Source: Lasiodiplodia sp. COLG20
Taxonomy: Eukaryota > Ascomycota > Dothideomycetes > Botryosphaeriales > Botryosphaeriaceae
NCBI GenBank assembly: GCA_009801085.1
Contig: VNWV01000002.1
Span: 2,790,001 to 2,854,000, forward strand
Direction of reading: 5' to 3'
Length of the DNA stretch: 64,000 nucleotides
A program made the position numbers and the translations under genes. A model generated the notes under the pieces. That model ran no database searches and was not told where the DNA came from. It saw nothing but the letters and a program-made list of their open reading frames with translations. Shown here one piece after another: positions 21,188-33,000 of the stretch. Positions within the stretch are counted from its first letter, which is position 1; every line of letters begins with the position of its first letter.

Positions 21188-22817
21188 ATGCTGGATATTT
21201 CTCGCTGGTCTTGGCTACTCGAAGACAATGACGATGGAAAAGACAGAAGCGTTTACTTCAATCCTGTCCAATGCAAGTCCATTGAGATGTGGCAGCTGGA
21301 CTCAGGCGAATTTGTGGAATATGTCAACTCTCACGCCCCAAATGAAGTAGAGCCCTGGATCAGGAACTCGGTGGGAAGCTACCATTCTCTTCAACATTAG
21401 ATTCCCAAGACTAACATTTATGGGTAGCCGAATCGCCCTGAATCTGCCACCAAAAAAAGTTTGCGTCTTCTGTAAGTGGAAACAAGAATGAGTTTTTATT
21501 TGCTTTTTTACTAAAGCATACAGTATCGCCGTCAGCGATACACCGGCGTGGAATGAAATTTGGTTTAATGTAGCAGCTGTCAAAGCGTGCATTGATGTCT
21601 TCCACATACCATATGAGTACATAGATAGTGTTTTGAATGTGGAAAACGGGGTTTTTAAATATCGCAAGGACGCCCAGAGAATTTGTGAGTATCCTGTTCC
21701 AACATTTGAGTTAGAAACGCTAAAAAATAGCTATTAAGGCTGGGTCTTCAGATATAACCAATTCATCGCCGCCATTTCGTATTCGCTGGAGGAAAACCTT
21801 ACAACGGCACTGGTTGTCGCGAGTCATGGCGTCGGCGGCAGCTTAGACGGCGACCTCCGGACTTTTCGAGCCTACATTTGCCATCCGATGCTTATTCCGA
21901 CTTTGTTACTATCTGAAGCAGTCCAGCGCTTGCGCTGCTGGATTGATGACAATGCGGAAGGCGTCGATTCCCTTGAAAAAAATGTCGGCTTGCGAGAAGG
22001 ATATCGAGAAAACGAAGATTTCATGAGACAGGCCGAAGAGGCTCTCCGAATTGGAACCGATACCAGAGCAAATCTCGAAAATGCAAGGAGAGATTTGATA
22101 ACTCTGAAAGTTCTCCTCGGAAGCACGCTGAAAGCTCTTTCATATGTGGACGATAAGGTCGGATCCATGGATACTGGACCAGCGAAAACTGCCCGCCATC
22201 ACGAACTTCAGCGCTGCAAAGGAGGCGTTAGGGACAAGATTGAGAGGCTCAGAACAGTGATAGAATGTCTACTGCCACATATCGACAATCTAAGGGAGAG
22301 AGCTGGTCTGCAAGCTTCCGCCGTAAGTTGAAAAGGCACGCACAACAGTGAGAGTCTGCTGACCTTGGCCGATGCAGCTCCACACGCTTTTCGCTCAAAG
22401 GGACAGCAGAACGAATCTCGAAATGGCGAAGGTCAACCACCAGATGGCGAGGGATTCAGCAAGGCTTGCCAGTGCGGCAAAACGGGACAGCTCATCCATG
22501 AAGACCATAGCCATCTTGACCACCGTCTTCCTTCCTGGGACATTCGTTTCGGTCAGTTCTGTAAAGTAGGCAACGCGAGCTTTTACTGATTAAGATCTTA
22601 GGCGTTATTCAGCACTCCGTTGGTGGAGTCCGATCCATCACAATTTTGGATATACTGGGCGATCACCATTCCACTGACTGGCCTAGTCATGGGTCTTTGG
22701 GCGATATGGATGTACTGGATAAACGGGAAAAACAAAATCAAAGATGAAGAAGCGGCAGACGCAGTAGGGCCTGATGAGGACAAGCAGAAGGGAAGCAAGT
22801 CGGAGAAAAATGATTAG
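21188..22817 (+). CDS. CorA-like two-TM membrane protein lacking the GMN signature
   Basis: Six exons (21188-21370, 21428-21471, 21524-21684, 21739-22322, 22378-22551, 22602-22817) give 453 residues. The soluble N-terminal part ends in a long helical region (about 230-360), then TM1 (MKTIAILTTVFLPGTFVS, 365-382) and TM2 (about 398-420, WAITIPLTGLVMGLWAIW), followed by a charged cytosolic tail. This is the CorA/ZntB-type two-helix topology common in fungal CorA-like proteins. The GMN selectivity motif that closes TM1 in true Mg2+ channels is absent; ALFSTP stands there. It may be a divergent metal transporter or a non-transporting relative. It is convergent with the dioxygenase, with only 110 bases between stop codons. 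Confidence 0.82.
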
Positions 22818-22927
22818 GGATCCGTCATGTCAGATTCCAAATTCTGAACGTTCATTGCAAAATATCAAACATGAAACAGAGTCTATACATCATACCCATA
22901 CCCAACATAGCGTACACTCTCCACCAT

Positions 22928-23977
22928 CTACAACTTCCTCAACTTCCTCCTGATGGCGCCCTGGGCCTCAGTATCCACGCCAATGGTAATGTAGCCGACC
23001 ATGCCCTTTGTCACGTCCTCGCCGTCGAGGGGCACGATGCTGAGCACGGGGTCGAAGCCGTTCTTGGTCTCCTCCGAGTAGATGCTGTCGACGGCGTTGG
23101 TGGTGCGGTTGATGCCCGTGTGGGTCGAGTAGGGCTCGAGGGCGACGATCTGCTGCGTCAGGTCCTCGGCCGCGAAGACCTGGCCCGTCGAGATGGTGTC
23201 GGACGAGGCCACCGTGCCGTTGGCCCGCACGCTCCAGTTGTCGTGCACCTGCACGTGGATGTGCACCGTGCGCTCAACGTAGTAGCCCGGGAAGATGGTG
23301 CGGAACTCGGTGATGCCGTTGTCGTCGGTGGGCCACTGTTTTGGGAGAAAAGGCGGTCAGCTTCAATTCGGGTGGGTGTTTGTGGGAAGGGGTGAAGGGG
23401 TTAAGCCTACCATTGCGCGCAAGAACGTGGTGTCGTCGGTGTGCAGGTCGTCACCAATGGTGGCGTTGAGTTGCTCGAGGAGCGTCTCGAACGGGGTATC
23501 CGGGCTCAGGCCGGTGAACGACGAGTAGCTACCCGTGGCGTTGCAGTGCCAGACGTCGACCAGCACGTTGGGCAGCGGCTCGCACGAGTTGACGTCCATG
23601 ACGCCAATGTCCAGGTACAGCGGCACGCCCTCCTGGCCCTCAGTCATGTCCTGACGGAGCGTCTGGCTGCGAGGCCAAATGTACGGGCCCGTAGTGACCT
23701 CCTCAGTCAGGATGCAAGTGTTGTTCTGTAGCACATCGTAGTACGGCGCCTCGGCAGTAATAGTATAGGTGGTATTGGCCGAGCGGGTGGCGAGATCGCG
23801 CTTCGCGTTACGCTTGGCCCAGCGCTTGCGGTTCATGGCTGCGGCGGCGCCCTCGCAGCGCTTCGAAAGGTCCGAACGGCGAGTGAGTTCGGCATAGGAG
23901 AGATCATTGTGGTGCGGGTGGGCGACGACGCCGGATAGGAGAGACGCCCCGAGGGCGAGGAGAACGGCGGGCTGCAT
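22928..23977 (-). CDS. Secreted intradiol ring-cleavage dioxygenase
   Basis: A non-heme Fe(III) enzyme that splits catechol-type rings between the hydroxyls; this extracellular type is thought to act on lignin- or phenolic-derived aromatics. Exons 23411-23977 and 22928-23335 give 324 residues, with a phase-0 intron of 75 bp. A signal peptide (MQPAVLLALGASLLSGVVAH) is followed by a basic pro-like segment. All four expected iron ligands can be placed: Tyr151 in GSYSSF, Tyr207 or Tyr208 in FPGYYVERT, and His214/His216 in VHIHVQVH. The GPYIWP motif of the family is present. A TATAAAA element lies about 110 bases upstream. Confidence 0.9.
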
Positions 23978-25224
23978 TTTTTGCTGAATGAAAGGCCAAA
24001 CGAACGGCTAAGAAGAAAAGGCACGGAATGTGAGAGAGCGACGAGCAGTGGAGAGGGTATTGGGGTGAAGTGTTCCCGCGAGTTTTATAAGGGAACGGGT
24101 ATCATTTCCCAAAGGCCCCTCGGGAAACATTGCAACCGTATGCATTGCGTGTGTCTCTTGCCCATAATCTGGCACCCAATCAACGAGAGCGTAATAGGAA
24201 ACAACCACGCGTAATTCAGAAACAGTGCCGCATAGCCTGGCGCACGTACCTAAGGCGAGCTCAAACGTACCCATAGCTCCTATACTAGGTAATACTGGTT
24301 TTGATCAGCCGCAGCGATTATGCTTACCGCTGCCGTAGATCTAAAGGCGCCGATTGGCGTCTCAAGTGCCGACGCCTCGCCGGGACCCACTGCGGCTTAC
24401 GAATGTTTACTGCTTTGGAACCTGCATTGTCTGCCTGCCTGTCATTGCGAAATTCAGCCAAGAAATAGCCAAGCATTTTAGGCCCGAGGTCCGGTTGCTT
24501 GATGCTGAATAGCTCCCCCATGGAGGTTTGGCTTGACGCGCATGCTGCGAGGCTGTGATGAGATGTAGCGAAAAGATGACGAAGATAGATGCACGACGAA
24601 GAGATCGGCATGGCGTTCTGGTGTGCGTATATGCAAAGCGATGATGATTTTCCTACAGACCTATCTATTCAGTGCTCCTCTCGTGTTCTTCCGGCGCAGG
24701 GCCACATAATCGTAGGATAGGTTTAGGAGAGCCGCAAAACTTCTGAAACGGGGTTTCATGGAGACCCGGGCCGTTGTTTCTGACTCGAGATCGTCTGCCT
24801 TACGACCTGCCTTATACATCGTTGCCGTTACGCGTCTACTTAGTCCCGAAGAGGGAATCGGATCGACGATCATCTTGTTCGGGTGTGCCGAAGACCGGTC
24901 GGGTGTGATAATAAGGCAGAGGCTATTGGCCGACGGTAAGACTCTGGCACTATGTTGGTTACCTTCTTAAGAAGCCGCAATCAGATAACATAGACAGGAT
25001 GTTCCCAGCAGGAACGAAGCTGCAGGACCTCTAAAAACTTGTCCATAAAAACTCGGATCGGCATCAAACGTCATTAGTTCATCGACTCGTCTAGCACTGG
25101 CGTGTGCTAAGAGTGATTCCGGGTTTGAATACTCGGGAATTGGCGGGAATTGGTGGAAACATTTCACCAAACAGTCAATGGAACCAGCTCACAAAGCTGC
25201 GGTGAGTCGCTTGCATAAACCCCG
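23978..25224. other. Intergenic region, no supported gene
   Basis: It includes the dioxygenase promoter. Two small minus-strand frames (24324-24611 and 24661-24873) have no recognisable domain and were not called. Confidence 0.5.
24083..24089 (-). promoter_or_regulatory. TATA box of intradiol dioxygenase gene
   Basis: TATAAAA on the minus strand, about 106 bases upstream of the start codon. Confidence 0.4.
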
Positions 25225-26421
25225 CTAGAATATTCTCAGAGCGACGGAAGCGTATGCCGCAGAAACCTGAGGGTCCCTCGGTAGGTACTGACCAGCGATA
25301 CGCAAGAGCTTTCGTGCTTGCTCCTTCTCGTCTAGAGCCTTGCAGGCGAGGCCCGTCCGATAGTAAATCTTGCCCATCTCGTTGGCGGCAGCAAATCCCA
25401 ACATCGGCTCATCATCGTCGTCATTCTCAATTCCCATGCCTTCGCGCATGAGCTGAATGCTGCGCATGCCCCAGAATTTGGCCATGTGGTAATTCTCGAG
25501 CTTCAGGTAGGCGAGTGTGGTGTTCGCGACAAGCTTGACCCGCAGAATGAGGCGCACCAGCTGACCGTACTGCTCCGCATATCGACCAGAATGTAGGTTC
25601 ACTTCGAAGAAGGCATTGCCCCATATGGATCGCCTCTTGCCGGATACGACAATGTGCATCGCCTTGAATGCCTCTTCGTATAGGCTCAATGCTTCGCGGA
25701 ACTGGTTCTTTTGAAGCGCGACGTTACCCTCGTCCTTGAGCCGCGTTGCTTCATCCAAGCATTCTGCCGCAGTCTTATAAGGCACAGCCTGGGCATCGCG
25801 CAGCTCCTTCTCAATCGACCCGTCGCCCTGCCCCTCTATACGCAGCTCATGCAGGCCTTTTATCTCCCCAAACGGCTCCAGCAGCCGCCGCTTCAAGGAC
25901 GACGGTACTGCTTTGTCTGCTTGGTTCAACGCGAATGGTTCCTGTATCGTCAGAGTGAGGCGCAGGTGGGCGTTGAGACCCGGGTGGCTCAGATCCGAAT
26001 AATACCACATCCTGCAAAACGAGGACAGATGTTCGGCTAAGATAACCAGGTGGTGGGTATGCCCCTCGCCGAAGACGTATTGGTAGGCCTCAATGTAGAC
26101 GCGGAGGTGGACTGCGGAAAAAGCGGCGGCGGCAGGGCCGGTTGCGATAATGGGCACGCGGCCCTCGTCGGAGATGTGCTGCTTTGCCTCAGGCCATGGC
26201 GTCTCGATACGCGCGAAAACGTTCAGGCGGCGGAAGACCTGCTTGGCTTCCTCGTAGATCTGGCGATTGACGCGTAAGAGCCGCAGGTCGTACTTGTATT
26301 CGACGTAGTCGTCTTCGTGCTCGACGCGGAAGTTGTGCGGGGCGAGTAGCGAAGCGTACACCTCATCGCGAAGTTCGCGCGGAAGGCGGAAGAAGAGAGA
26401 ACCTGCGTGGGAGGCCGACAT
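25225..26421 (-). CDS. F-box-like N-terminus with TPR-like C-terminal region
   Basis: A single exon of 398 residues. The N-terminus FFRLPRELRDEVYASLL followed by LRLLRVNRQIYEEA is the pattern of fungal F-box-like proteins that begin with a LPRELRxxIY helix pair. Residues about 228-395 form repeated amphipathic helices: AATRLKDEGNVALQKNQFRE and ALSLYEEAF match a TPR unit, and MGKIYYRTGLACKALDEKEQ another. TPRs mediate protein contacts. The role is unknown; it may be a substrate adaptor or an independent scaffold. Confidence 0.78.
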   Translation of the reverse strand: MSASHAGSLFFRLPRELRDEVYASLLAPHNFRVEHEDDYVEYKYDLRLLRVNRQIYEEAKQVFRRLNVFARIETPWPEAKQHISDEGRVPIIATGPAAAAFSAVHLRVYIEAYQYVFGEGHTHHLVILAEHLSSFCRMWYYSDLSHPGLNAHLRLTLTIQEPFALNQADKAVPSSLKRRLLEPFGEIKGLHELRIEGQGDGSIEKELRDAQAVPYKTAAECLDEATRLKDEGNVALQKNQFREALSLYEEAFKAMHIVVSGKRRSIWGNAFFEVNLHSGRYAEQYGQLVRLILRVKLVANTTLAYLKLENYHMAKFWGMRSIQLMREGMGIENDDDDEPMLGFAAANEMGKIYYRTGLACKALDEKEQARKLLRIAGQYLPRDPQVSAAYASVALRIF

Positions 26422-26950
26422 TGCTTCGATTGCTGCGTGGAGGAGAGCCGGGATGGCGACAAAACGGAGGCGAAAGTGATGCTATCGCCGATAAGAACCG
26501 GCCACGTCTTTCGCTTCCGCCCTCGGCGATACCAACAACTCCCACCACTCTTTCCCGAACATCACTGTTCCTTTCACCGGCATCGTGGCCATGCATCCAT
26601 AACTCCGCACAGCGCAAGAGAGGATGTTGCATACACATATTAGCGAGGCACCCAATCACAACTCAGATCACCCCGTATATCTTGACCGCAACACGCTCGA
26701 CGCAGGCCACGGACGAGTTCCCAAGCCTGTGGTCCATCCTTGCTGGCATCCACTTACTGCTACTTCGCTTGCAATCGACTTGACAAATGCGGACTTAATC
26801 TGGGATGCTACGGCGCAATGGCTTTTTTCGTGTGCGGCACAGGCAGGAACCCCACCACCCTGGAACAACTCATCGCCTGCGTCCGGTCGCCCTACATATT
26901 CGAAAACTCAAACCTGAGAGAATTTGAGCTCTAGAAGGCACACAGTCCAC
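26422..26950. other. Divergent upstream region, no gene seen
   Basis: It lies between the start codons of the F-box/TPR-like gene and a methyltransferase. Short overlapping frames only; it presumably holds both promoters. Confidence 0.45.
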
Positions 26951-28120
26951 ATGACTTCAGCTACTCTCGAATCTTCACCGGCCGAGCATGCCGCTCACCA
27001 AGCATCCACGACCATTGAGGTCGACAGCGAGGCTGGCAGCGTAGCAGGGTACGATTCTGACACTGGTTCTACCTCGTTGAGTTCCAGCATCCGTGACCAC
27101 TCATTTGAATTTGGGAGGCGCTATCACCGCTATCAGGAGGGGCTCTACCAGTTCCCAAACGACGAACCGGAGCAGGAGAGGTATGCTGAAACTGTACTTG
27201 GAAAGATACAGAGGCTCACCTCAGGTTAGAGAGGACATGAAGCATTATGCTCTTATCACGGCCATGGGTGATCGCCTACACTACGCCCCCATCCGTGATG
27301 ACCCGGAGAATATTCTTGACCTCGGCACTGGCACGGGCATCTGGTGTGTTGAGAGTGTGTTGCTTCCCAGACAACCAACAAGCGTTTGTCACCTGACATC
27401 AGATAAGTGGGCGAGCAGTATCCCTCCGCGCTTGTGCAGGGCGTCGACTTGAGCCCCATTCAACCCACTTGGCTTCCACCAAACGTCAAATTTCTCGTCG
27501 ACGATGCCGAAGCGCCGTGGGTCTACCCGACCGACTACTTCGACCTCGTCCATGCGAGGCACACTGTCCAAGCATTCAGAAACTATCTTGGCATGCTTAA
27601 GCAAGCCCACAGGCAAGCCCCCCTCTCCGCCCGCCAAGCTCCGACTGCAGTAGCTGACTCAACAATACATAGGCACCTCCGGCCCGGCGGCTGGGTCGAG
27701 CTGCACGAGATGAACTACACACCGAGCTGCGACGACGGCTCCATGCCCGACGACTACCAGCTGGCGAAGCTGCTAGGCCTCATCGGCCAGGGCCTGGCCG
27801 CCATGGGCATCAACCTCGACGGCGTCCACGACATCAAATCCCAGCTGCGCGATGCCGGTTTCGTGAACGTGCACGAGCGCACGTTTAAGCTTCCGTTCGG
27901 TCCGTGGCCGAAGGACAAGCTGCTCAAGAAGGTTGGCACTTACTACCAGGCCATCGCCATGGACGGCTTGCAGGCGATCGCATTGCGCCCCCTTTGCAAG
28001 GGCTTGGGATGGATGACGGAGGAGGTCGAAGTCTTTCTGGCGGGCGTCAGAAAGCACCTGATGGACCCGTCCATCCATACCTACCAGGTCTTGCATGTGA
28101 TATACGCCCAGAAGCCATAG
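26951..28120 (+). CDS. SAM-dependent methyltransferase, TAM/LaeA-like type
   Basis: Four exons (26951-27180, 27230-27354, 27408-27612, 27673-28120) give 335 residues. The splice choices restore the family blocks NDEPEQEREDMKHYAL, ILDLGTGTGIW (SAM motif I), MGEQYPSALVQGVDLSPIQP, VDDAEAPW, HLRPGGWVEL and YAQKP at the end. An in-frame ATG was chosen over an upstream TTG. Such proteins are widespread in filamentous fungi; LaeA itself is a global regulator of secondary metabolism, but most paralogues have unknown substrates. The last intron (27613-27672) has a GC-AG border, is 60 bp long and has no stop, so retaining it would add 20 residues. Confidence 0.88.
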
Positions 28121-28489
28121 CCGTCATGATTGGACCGGGGGGTGCGGCAAAGTTTGGTCCACACACGTCATCAATATCACTTTTTCGATCTGCAATGTGT
28201 CTAGAATCTCAAAAAGCCGTTGATCATTGTTGATATGCAGTCATATGAAAATCGCTGAAGAGCTATCGAAAAGTTTGGACCCAAAGAGAAAAATCGTGGA
28301 TGAAACGCCGCCCGGTCATGCATGCATCAAACGCCGCCCTCGTGAAAGTATGCCGTCTACGCTAGAAAAACAGGCAAGAAATGAAGAGGTAGGAAAAGAA
28401 AATATACAGGGAGTGTGTAAATGTGTGTGTGAATGATGATGAGTCAAGTGGGATTTGGGATGATGAGGAAAGCAAGAGCCAGAGATGAA
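28121..28489. other. Convergent intergenic region
   Basis: 3' flanks of the methyltransferase and the rhodopsin-like gene. No coding sequence was recognised. Confidence 0.5.
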
Positions 28490-28882
28490 TCAAAGAAATT
28501 CAATCCTGCTCGAGGCTCTGCCCTCCGAAACGTCATCCCCAGTGATGTTCATATCGTCGTGATGATCATAGCCTAGCACATCATAGGCCCTCAATGTCGG
28601 CTCCGAGCCGGATCTCGTGGACATGCTGTTTGCAACAGCAAGCAGTTCCTCTCTGCTCGTCGCCTTCTCCAACCGCGCCGCGACGAGGAACCCGTCCAGG
28701 CTCGCATCTCCCGTCAGCCCCGTGAAGCCTGCAAACTCGGCGAGATCGCTGAGCGCTTCGTAGTCGGCTTCGTCATCTTCAACAGCGGCGCTAGAAGCAA
28801 TGACGGCGGCAACAGCGCCGTCGCCAATGCGCTTGTCGTAGCCCTGGTCATCGGGGCAGATTGCAGCTTTCTTCCCTTTGTC

Positions 28883-28914
<32 letters not shown>

Positions 28915-30040
28915 GCCAGATCATCGGCACAGCGACGCCGGCAGCGGCGCGCGTGATGATGGACACGGAACCGGCTATGAGCGCCGATGGTGATGGCGTT
29001 GAGGGTGATAGTACCATGGTGCACAGGTCCGCGTCGTCCTTGCTGGCAGAGGGCCGCAGCCGTGAAGCCAAACGCGTGTATAGCGGGCCGAGTGCAGGCA
29101 CGCACGCGCAGATGATGGCGGTGTTGATGTCGAGCGCGGTCCAGATGGCAGCCATGGGGCTAGATGAGATGAATTGGCGCGGAGCGCCGTGCTCTCGGAG
29201 TGCCACGATGGCGTGCAGGCGGATAGCGGAGGGGATTGTAGGGCTGTTGAGACGGAGAGCTGTTAGGAACGAGGGTTCGCACAGGAGGAGTTCCAAAATG
29301 TATGTCCAAATTTGGGTCCCGAAGCAGGAGGAGCAGACACTCACATCAATCCGAGGGCGAAGACGGCTGTGAGCATCCGTTTGCGGTGGGCAGCGAGGCG
29401 CAGTTTGGAAATGACTCGCAGGGGAACCATTGTAATGATGACGTCCATGGCTATGTTTAAGGCGCAGTTGATGTATAAGAGAGGGTAAGGTTCCACGCAT
29501 TGGCCAGTTCGAGTCAAAAAGTGCTTGTTGTCTGAAGGATCGGTGTTGAGCGGGCGGTGGCAGGTAATGAGGGCGGTGACGGTTCTCCAGAAGGCAAAGA
29601 GAGCGACGAGGGAAAGGAGTGTCAGACAGACTGTCCGCACGCGCGGAATGGCGAAGACGCGGAGCATCTGCAGCAGTGCCGAGGCCTTCACCAGGCAGAG
29701 CCCGATGTAGTAGGGAAAGAGCACGGCCCAGATCAGCTCGGTGCGGAGGATTTGGTATTTCGGAGGTGCGGAGGACAAGGGTGTGCCTAGTCCGTAAGAG
29801 ACTTCTGCTCGGGCTGTTAGTATGTGTGGATGACTGGGGGGTTGAGTTTGACTTACGAAGCGAGCGGAGGAGACATATGGTGAGAGATCCAAGCATGGCC
29901 AGGATCATGGCGCAATCATCCCACCCGAGACTCCTTGCGAGAAACGCACGCGTGTAGATACGCAGAGTCACTATCGCTAATGCCAATATCGAAGAAATCC
30001 ATGTCGCGGGTAGAATGGTCGCCGAAGCAGCTGTTGCCAT
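28490..30040 (-). CDS. Pth11/rhodopsin-domain seven-helix membrane protein with polyQ tail
   Basis: Three exons (29857-30040, 29345-29813, 28490-29243) give 468 residues; introns are 43 and 101 bp. The sequence LGWDDCAMILAML after the first helix, LIWAVLFPYYIGLCLVKAS, the Cys pair around CHRP/CVEPYP and DINTAIICACVPAL follow the fungal rhodopsin-domain integral membrane family, whose best-known member is Pth11, a surface receptor. Seven hydrophobic segments are expected in residues 1-320. The cytosolic tail contains Q10, encoded by CAA plus nine CAG (28883-28912), then an acidic region. The first and last exons happen to share one open frame; the middle exon does not, so the uninterrupted 516-codon frame is misleading. 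Confidence 0.85.
28883..28912 (-). repeat. CAG trinucleotide repeat encoding Q10
   Basis: Nine CAG units plus one CAA on the minus strand, inside the tail of the rhodopsin-domain gene. Such repeats often vary in length between strains. Confidence 0.9.
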
Positions 30041-33000
30041 CCTCGTGTTGCGGGCTGCTTCCGGAAGCCCTCAACCAGTAGCGGATGGTCGTCACGCGCG
30101 ACGAGATCTTGGAGAGGAAGCGGGCCATGAAGGCAAGCTGTGATGTTTTGGTGTGGGGTGTCGACGTGAATCCCAGTGGGAGTCGAGGCGAGAAATAGGT
30201 CTTCGGCTGATTGTTGGAGCTGAACGTGGGAGACCCTGATGATCGAGAGTCAAACGGCGGGTAGCACAAGCTGTCTATATAATCCTGAGAGGGCGTGGAT
30301 ACAAGGGGACGGACTTCTGTGCAAGGTCTGCCTCCGGAGTAGGGCCTACAGCCACCAAGCCACAGCGAGTGGAGTTCAGGATTGGGCGTCAACCGCGTGT
30401 TGGATGGCACGGCAGAGAGGAACGCAGCCTGACGCTCGGACGGGAGCGACCAACGGGGGAGACCCTTAACGGCTCCGCATCGACAGTCCTTACCGGTTGG
30501 AGCAAGGCGGGCCAGCGCTGGCGGTTCAGGGTCAGCTCGTTTTCTTGGGCATGAAGCTGTGCAGTCGGGCCTTCGGGTGACTTCCACCTCGTGCCGTGCT
30601 GCACGTTTTCCCCAATACGGCAGCTACCCAGACCAAAGGGGCAGCGACGGTAGATCACCCGGCCTTCCACCCGCAAATCCGATCGACGTCCGCGCGTATC
30701 AAGTCGAGAAGTACTGATCTTCGCGCATCCGAAAGCTCGTCTGCGGAGCGGGGAAGGATTCGATGCTAGCGCCAGCACTCGTAGACGAGCGTCGCAGATG
30801 TGCCAATCCGAGAGTCTGGACGTACCTAGAGCGGGGTTGGGTGTCAACGAACCACACCGCGCAGCAGGTACGCGCTCCAGGCACACGGCTTCGCGCATCG
30901 CTTCGCTACTCAAATCTCACAGAACCTTAATCGCAGCGCGATGGGCACAAACGACAGCTCCCACGGCGTTTGCAGCCCGGCGCTCAGCCTCGAAGACAGG
31001 TAAACGAAAGGGTCTTCGCTTTGGAGCTACTGTTTCGTGCCCCCACCTCTCCCGTCCTCCCCCTCCGTAAGTCAGGGACCTAAAAGCGCCACCATGTACC
31101 AATCCGAGCTACGGGCAAATAGGCGAGTGTTCCGTCAGCCTCCCGCAACCGGCTAGCAGGCTCCAGTCCCGAGAAAACTCTGCCTCTACCCCTCCCCCTG
31201 CATAGCTTGGTACACCATGCTCTTGTTCGCAGCCTGCTGCTCCCCGCCGCCGAGTGGTACACCATCACTCGACATCGTCACCTATCTCCACTTCTGTATC
31301 AGCAAACAAGAAATATCTGCCTCGATTGCGAACACCGCAGCGACGTCTGTGACGAACAACACGCCGGCGGAATCCCCGGCGATCGACGACGACCTCGCAT
31401 GCATTGGCCATGGCACAAAGAGACTTTTCTTCGCCATCGCCTCCAAAAGCAAAAAAGCAAACGCCGAGTAGCTGTCAGACTAATCCCACCATGTGCCGGC
31501 CCGCCCAACCAGCGCACGGTCCGAGTCGACGCCGGCCGGCCGGCCGGCACATTCCCCTACTACACCCTCTCTCCTTCAAGAAGAAGCCGTACAGAAGCAA
31601 AAGCAACCATGGGACGGCCCAGCGGCACAACCACTCCAACACGCAGCACCCCCTCCTTCTTTCTTCGACTTCCATCCCGCTGCACACCCACGGCGCAGCC
31701 GGCATTAGCGGACTTCTAGCTTTCTTCCATCCCCTCATTTTTGACTTTGGCAAAGCTTCTAGCCGCCCGCTCTTGCGTGCTTCTTCCATGCGCCGGCGAG
31801 AAAGTGTGTGTGGCAGGCCACGAGGCGAAGAGGGAAGAAGCAAAGCAAAAAACGCCTCTTCCTTTGCCTCCTTTCCAATCATCTGCCTCCGTCTTGCATT
31901 CGGGCCGCCCCTTGCGCTGCATCGAAAAGCTCCATCTTCTTCTGTGCATATTCTCTTGCAGATTGCTGACGCTGATGGCTTTTCGTAGAGGATATGCAGG
32001 CAAGTACATGACAGCAAACGCCTCCCTCGCATAGCAGCAGATGCGTACTGCCGTGCACATGCCGACACGTACCCACATCACATGAAATTTCAGCCTTCCT
32101 GAAGAAAACACGTCCATTCGCCCATCTGTCCGGAAGGATTGACTTAGAGGAGGGATCATTGCCTCCACATGCTTATCGCCCACGAGCGAAAGGAATGTGG
32201 TTGAGCTGAGGGGAAAAGCCGCGGGCGGCGGCGGAGGCGGCGGCGGGGGGGCCACGCGCGCACTCACACCAAAGGGATCGTCGCCCTGGTGCGGGTGTAG
32301 TAAAGGCAAATTCCCCTCCCCAAGCCCTGAGCGCGTGCGCATCGCGTGCGCATGCACGAGCGAAGCGCGTGGTCGTAAGTCGAAGGTGGTGTGGTGTGGT
32401 GGTGCTGGTGCTGATCGCGGTGGCGAAAAAAGATGAACCAGATCGCCAAGCTCTTACTACTCTTTCTTCGCCTCTTCTCTTGCATCCCCTTCTGTGCAGT
32501 AGCCCCGCCCCCAGCCGGCGACGGCGTGCCCGGTGGCGGATCTGCTTTAGCGTCGCAGACGTGGCTGAGGCTGAGGCTGAGGAAGGAAGGGAGGGGCTTG
32601 GGCGGCCAGCAAACGAAAGCTGCACGCGGCCGGCACGTTTCTACGTAACCCCGTGCGTCATCTGGAGCGTCTGGACGCTGAGTTGCTTTTGCTGCCTTGT
32701 TTATTTGTACGGCATGCGGTCATAGATCGAGTCCGATCGAGGTGTTGAAAGTGTATCGACGGGAATCGAAGTGAATCGATCTGAGTTGCGGGAAGATAGA
32801 TGGGGAAATGACGGCGGTGGTTGAACTTTCACCCACCTACCTCATCTTCTCGAATCAGGGTCCTGCCCAGCCGTCCGTCAGTCGTCATTACCCTAGCAGC
32901 TGAACGGCTCGAGGAAGTCCGCACGGCATTGTGCGAAGCGGAGAACCACTACCGTACCGCACTTGCAACCCAGTGCTTAGTGCGACGAGTACGGATCCCC

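Noticed and set aside
24324..24873. Two small minus-strand frames as genes
   Set aside because: No domain, no splice-linked partner, composition typical of chance frames.
28490..30040. Uninterrupted 516-codon frame as the rhodopsin-like protein
   Set aside because: The middle third in this frame is nonsense for the family; two introns and a different middle frame restore the transmembrane core.
31716..32357. 213-codon minus-strand frame in the gene-poor gap
   Set aside because: Overlaps similar-length frames on both strands, contains a poly-Pro stretch from a GGC repeat, and no family resemblance.
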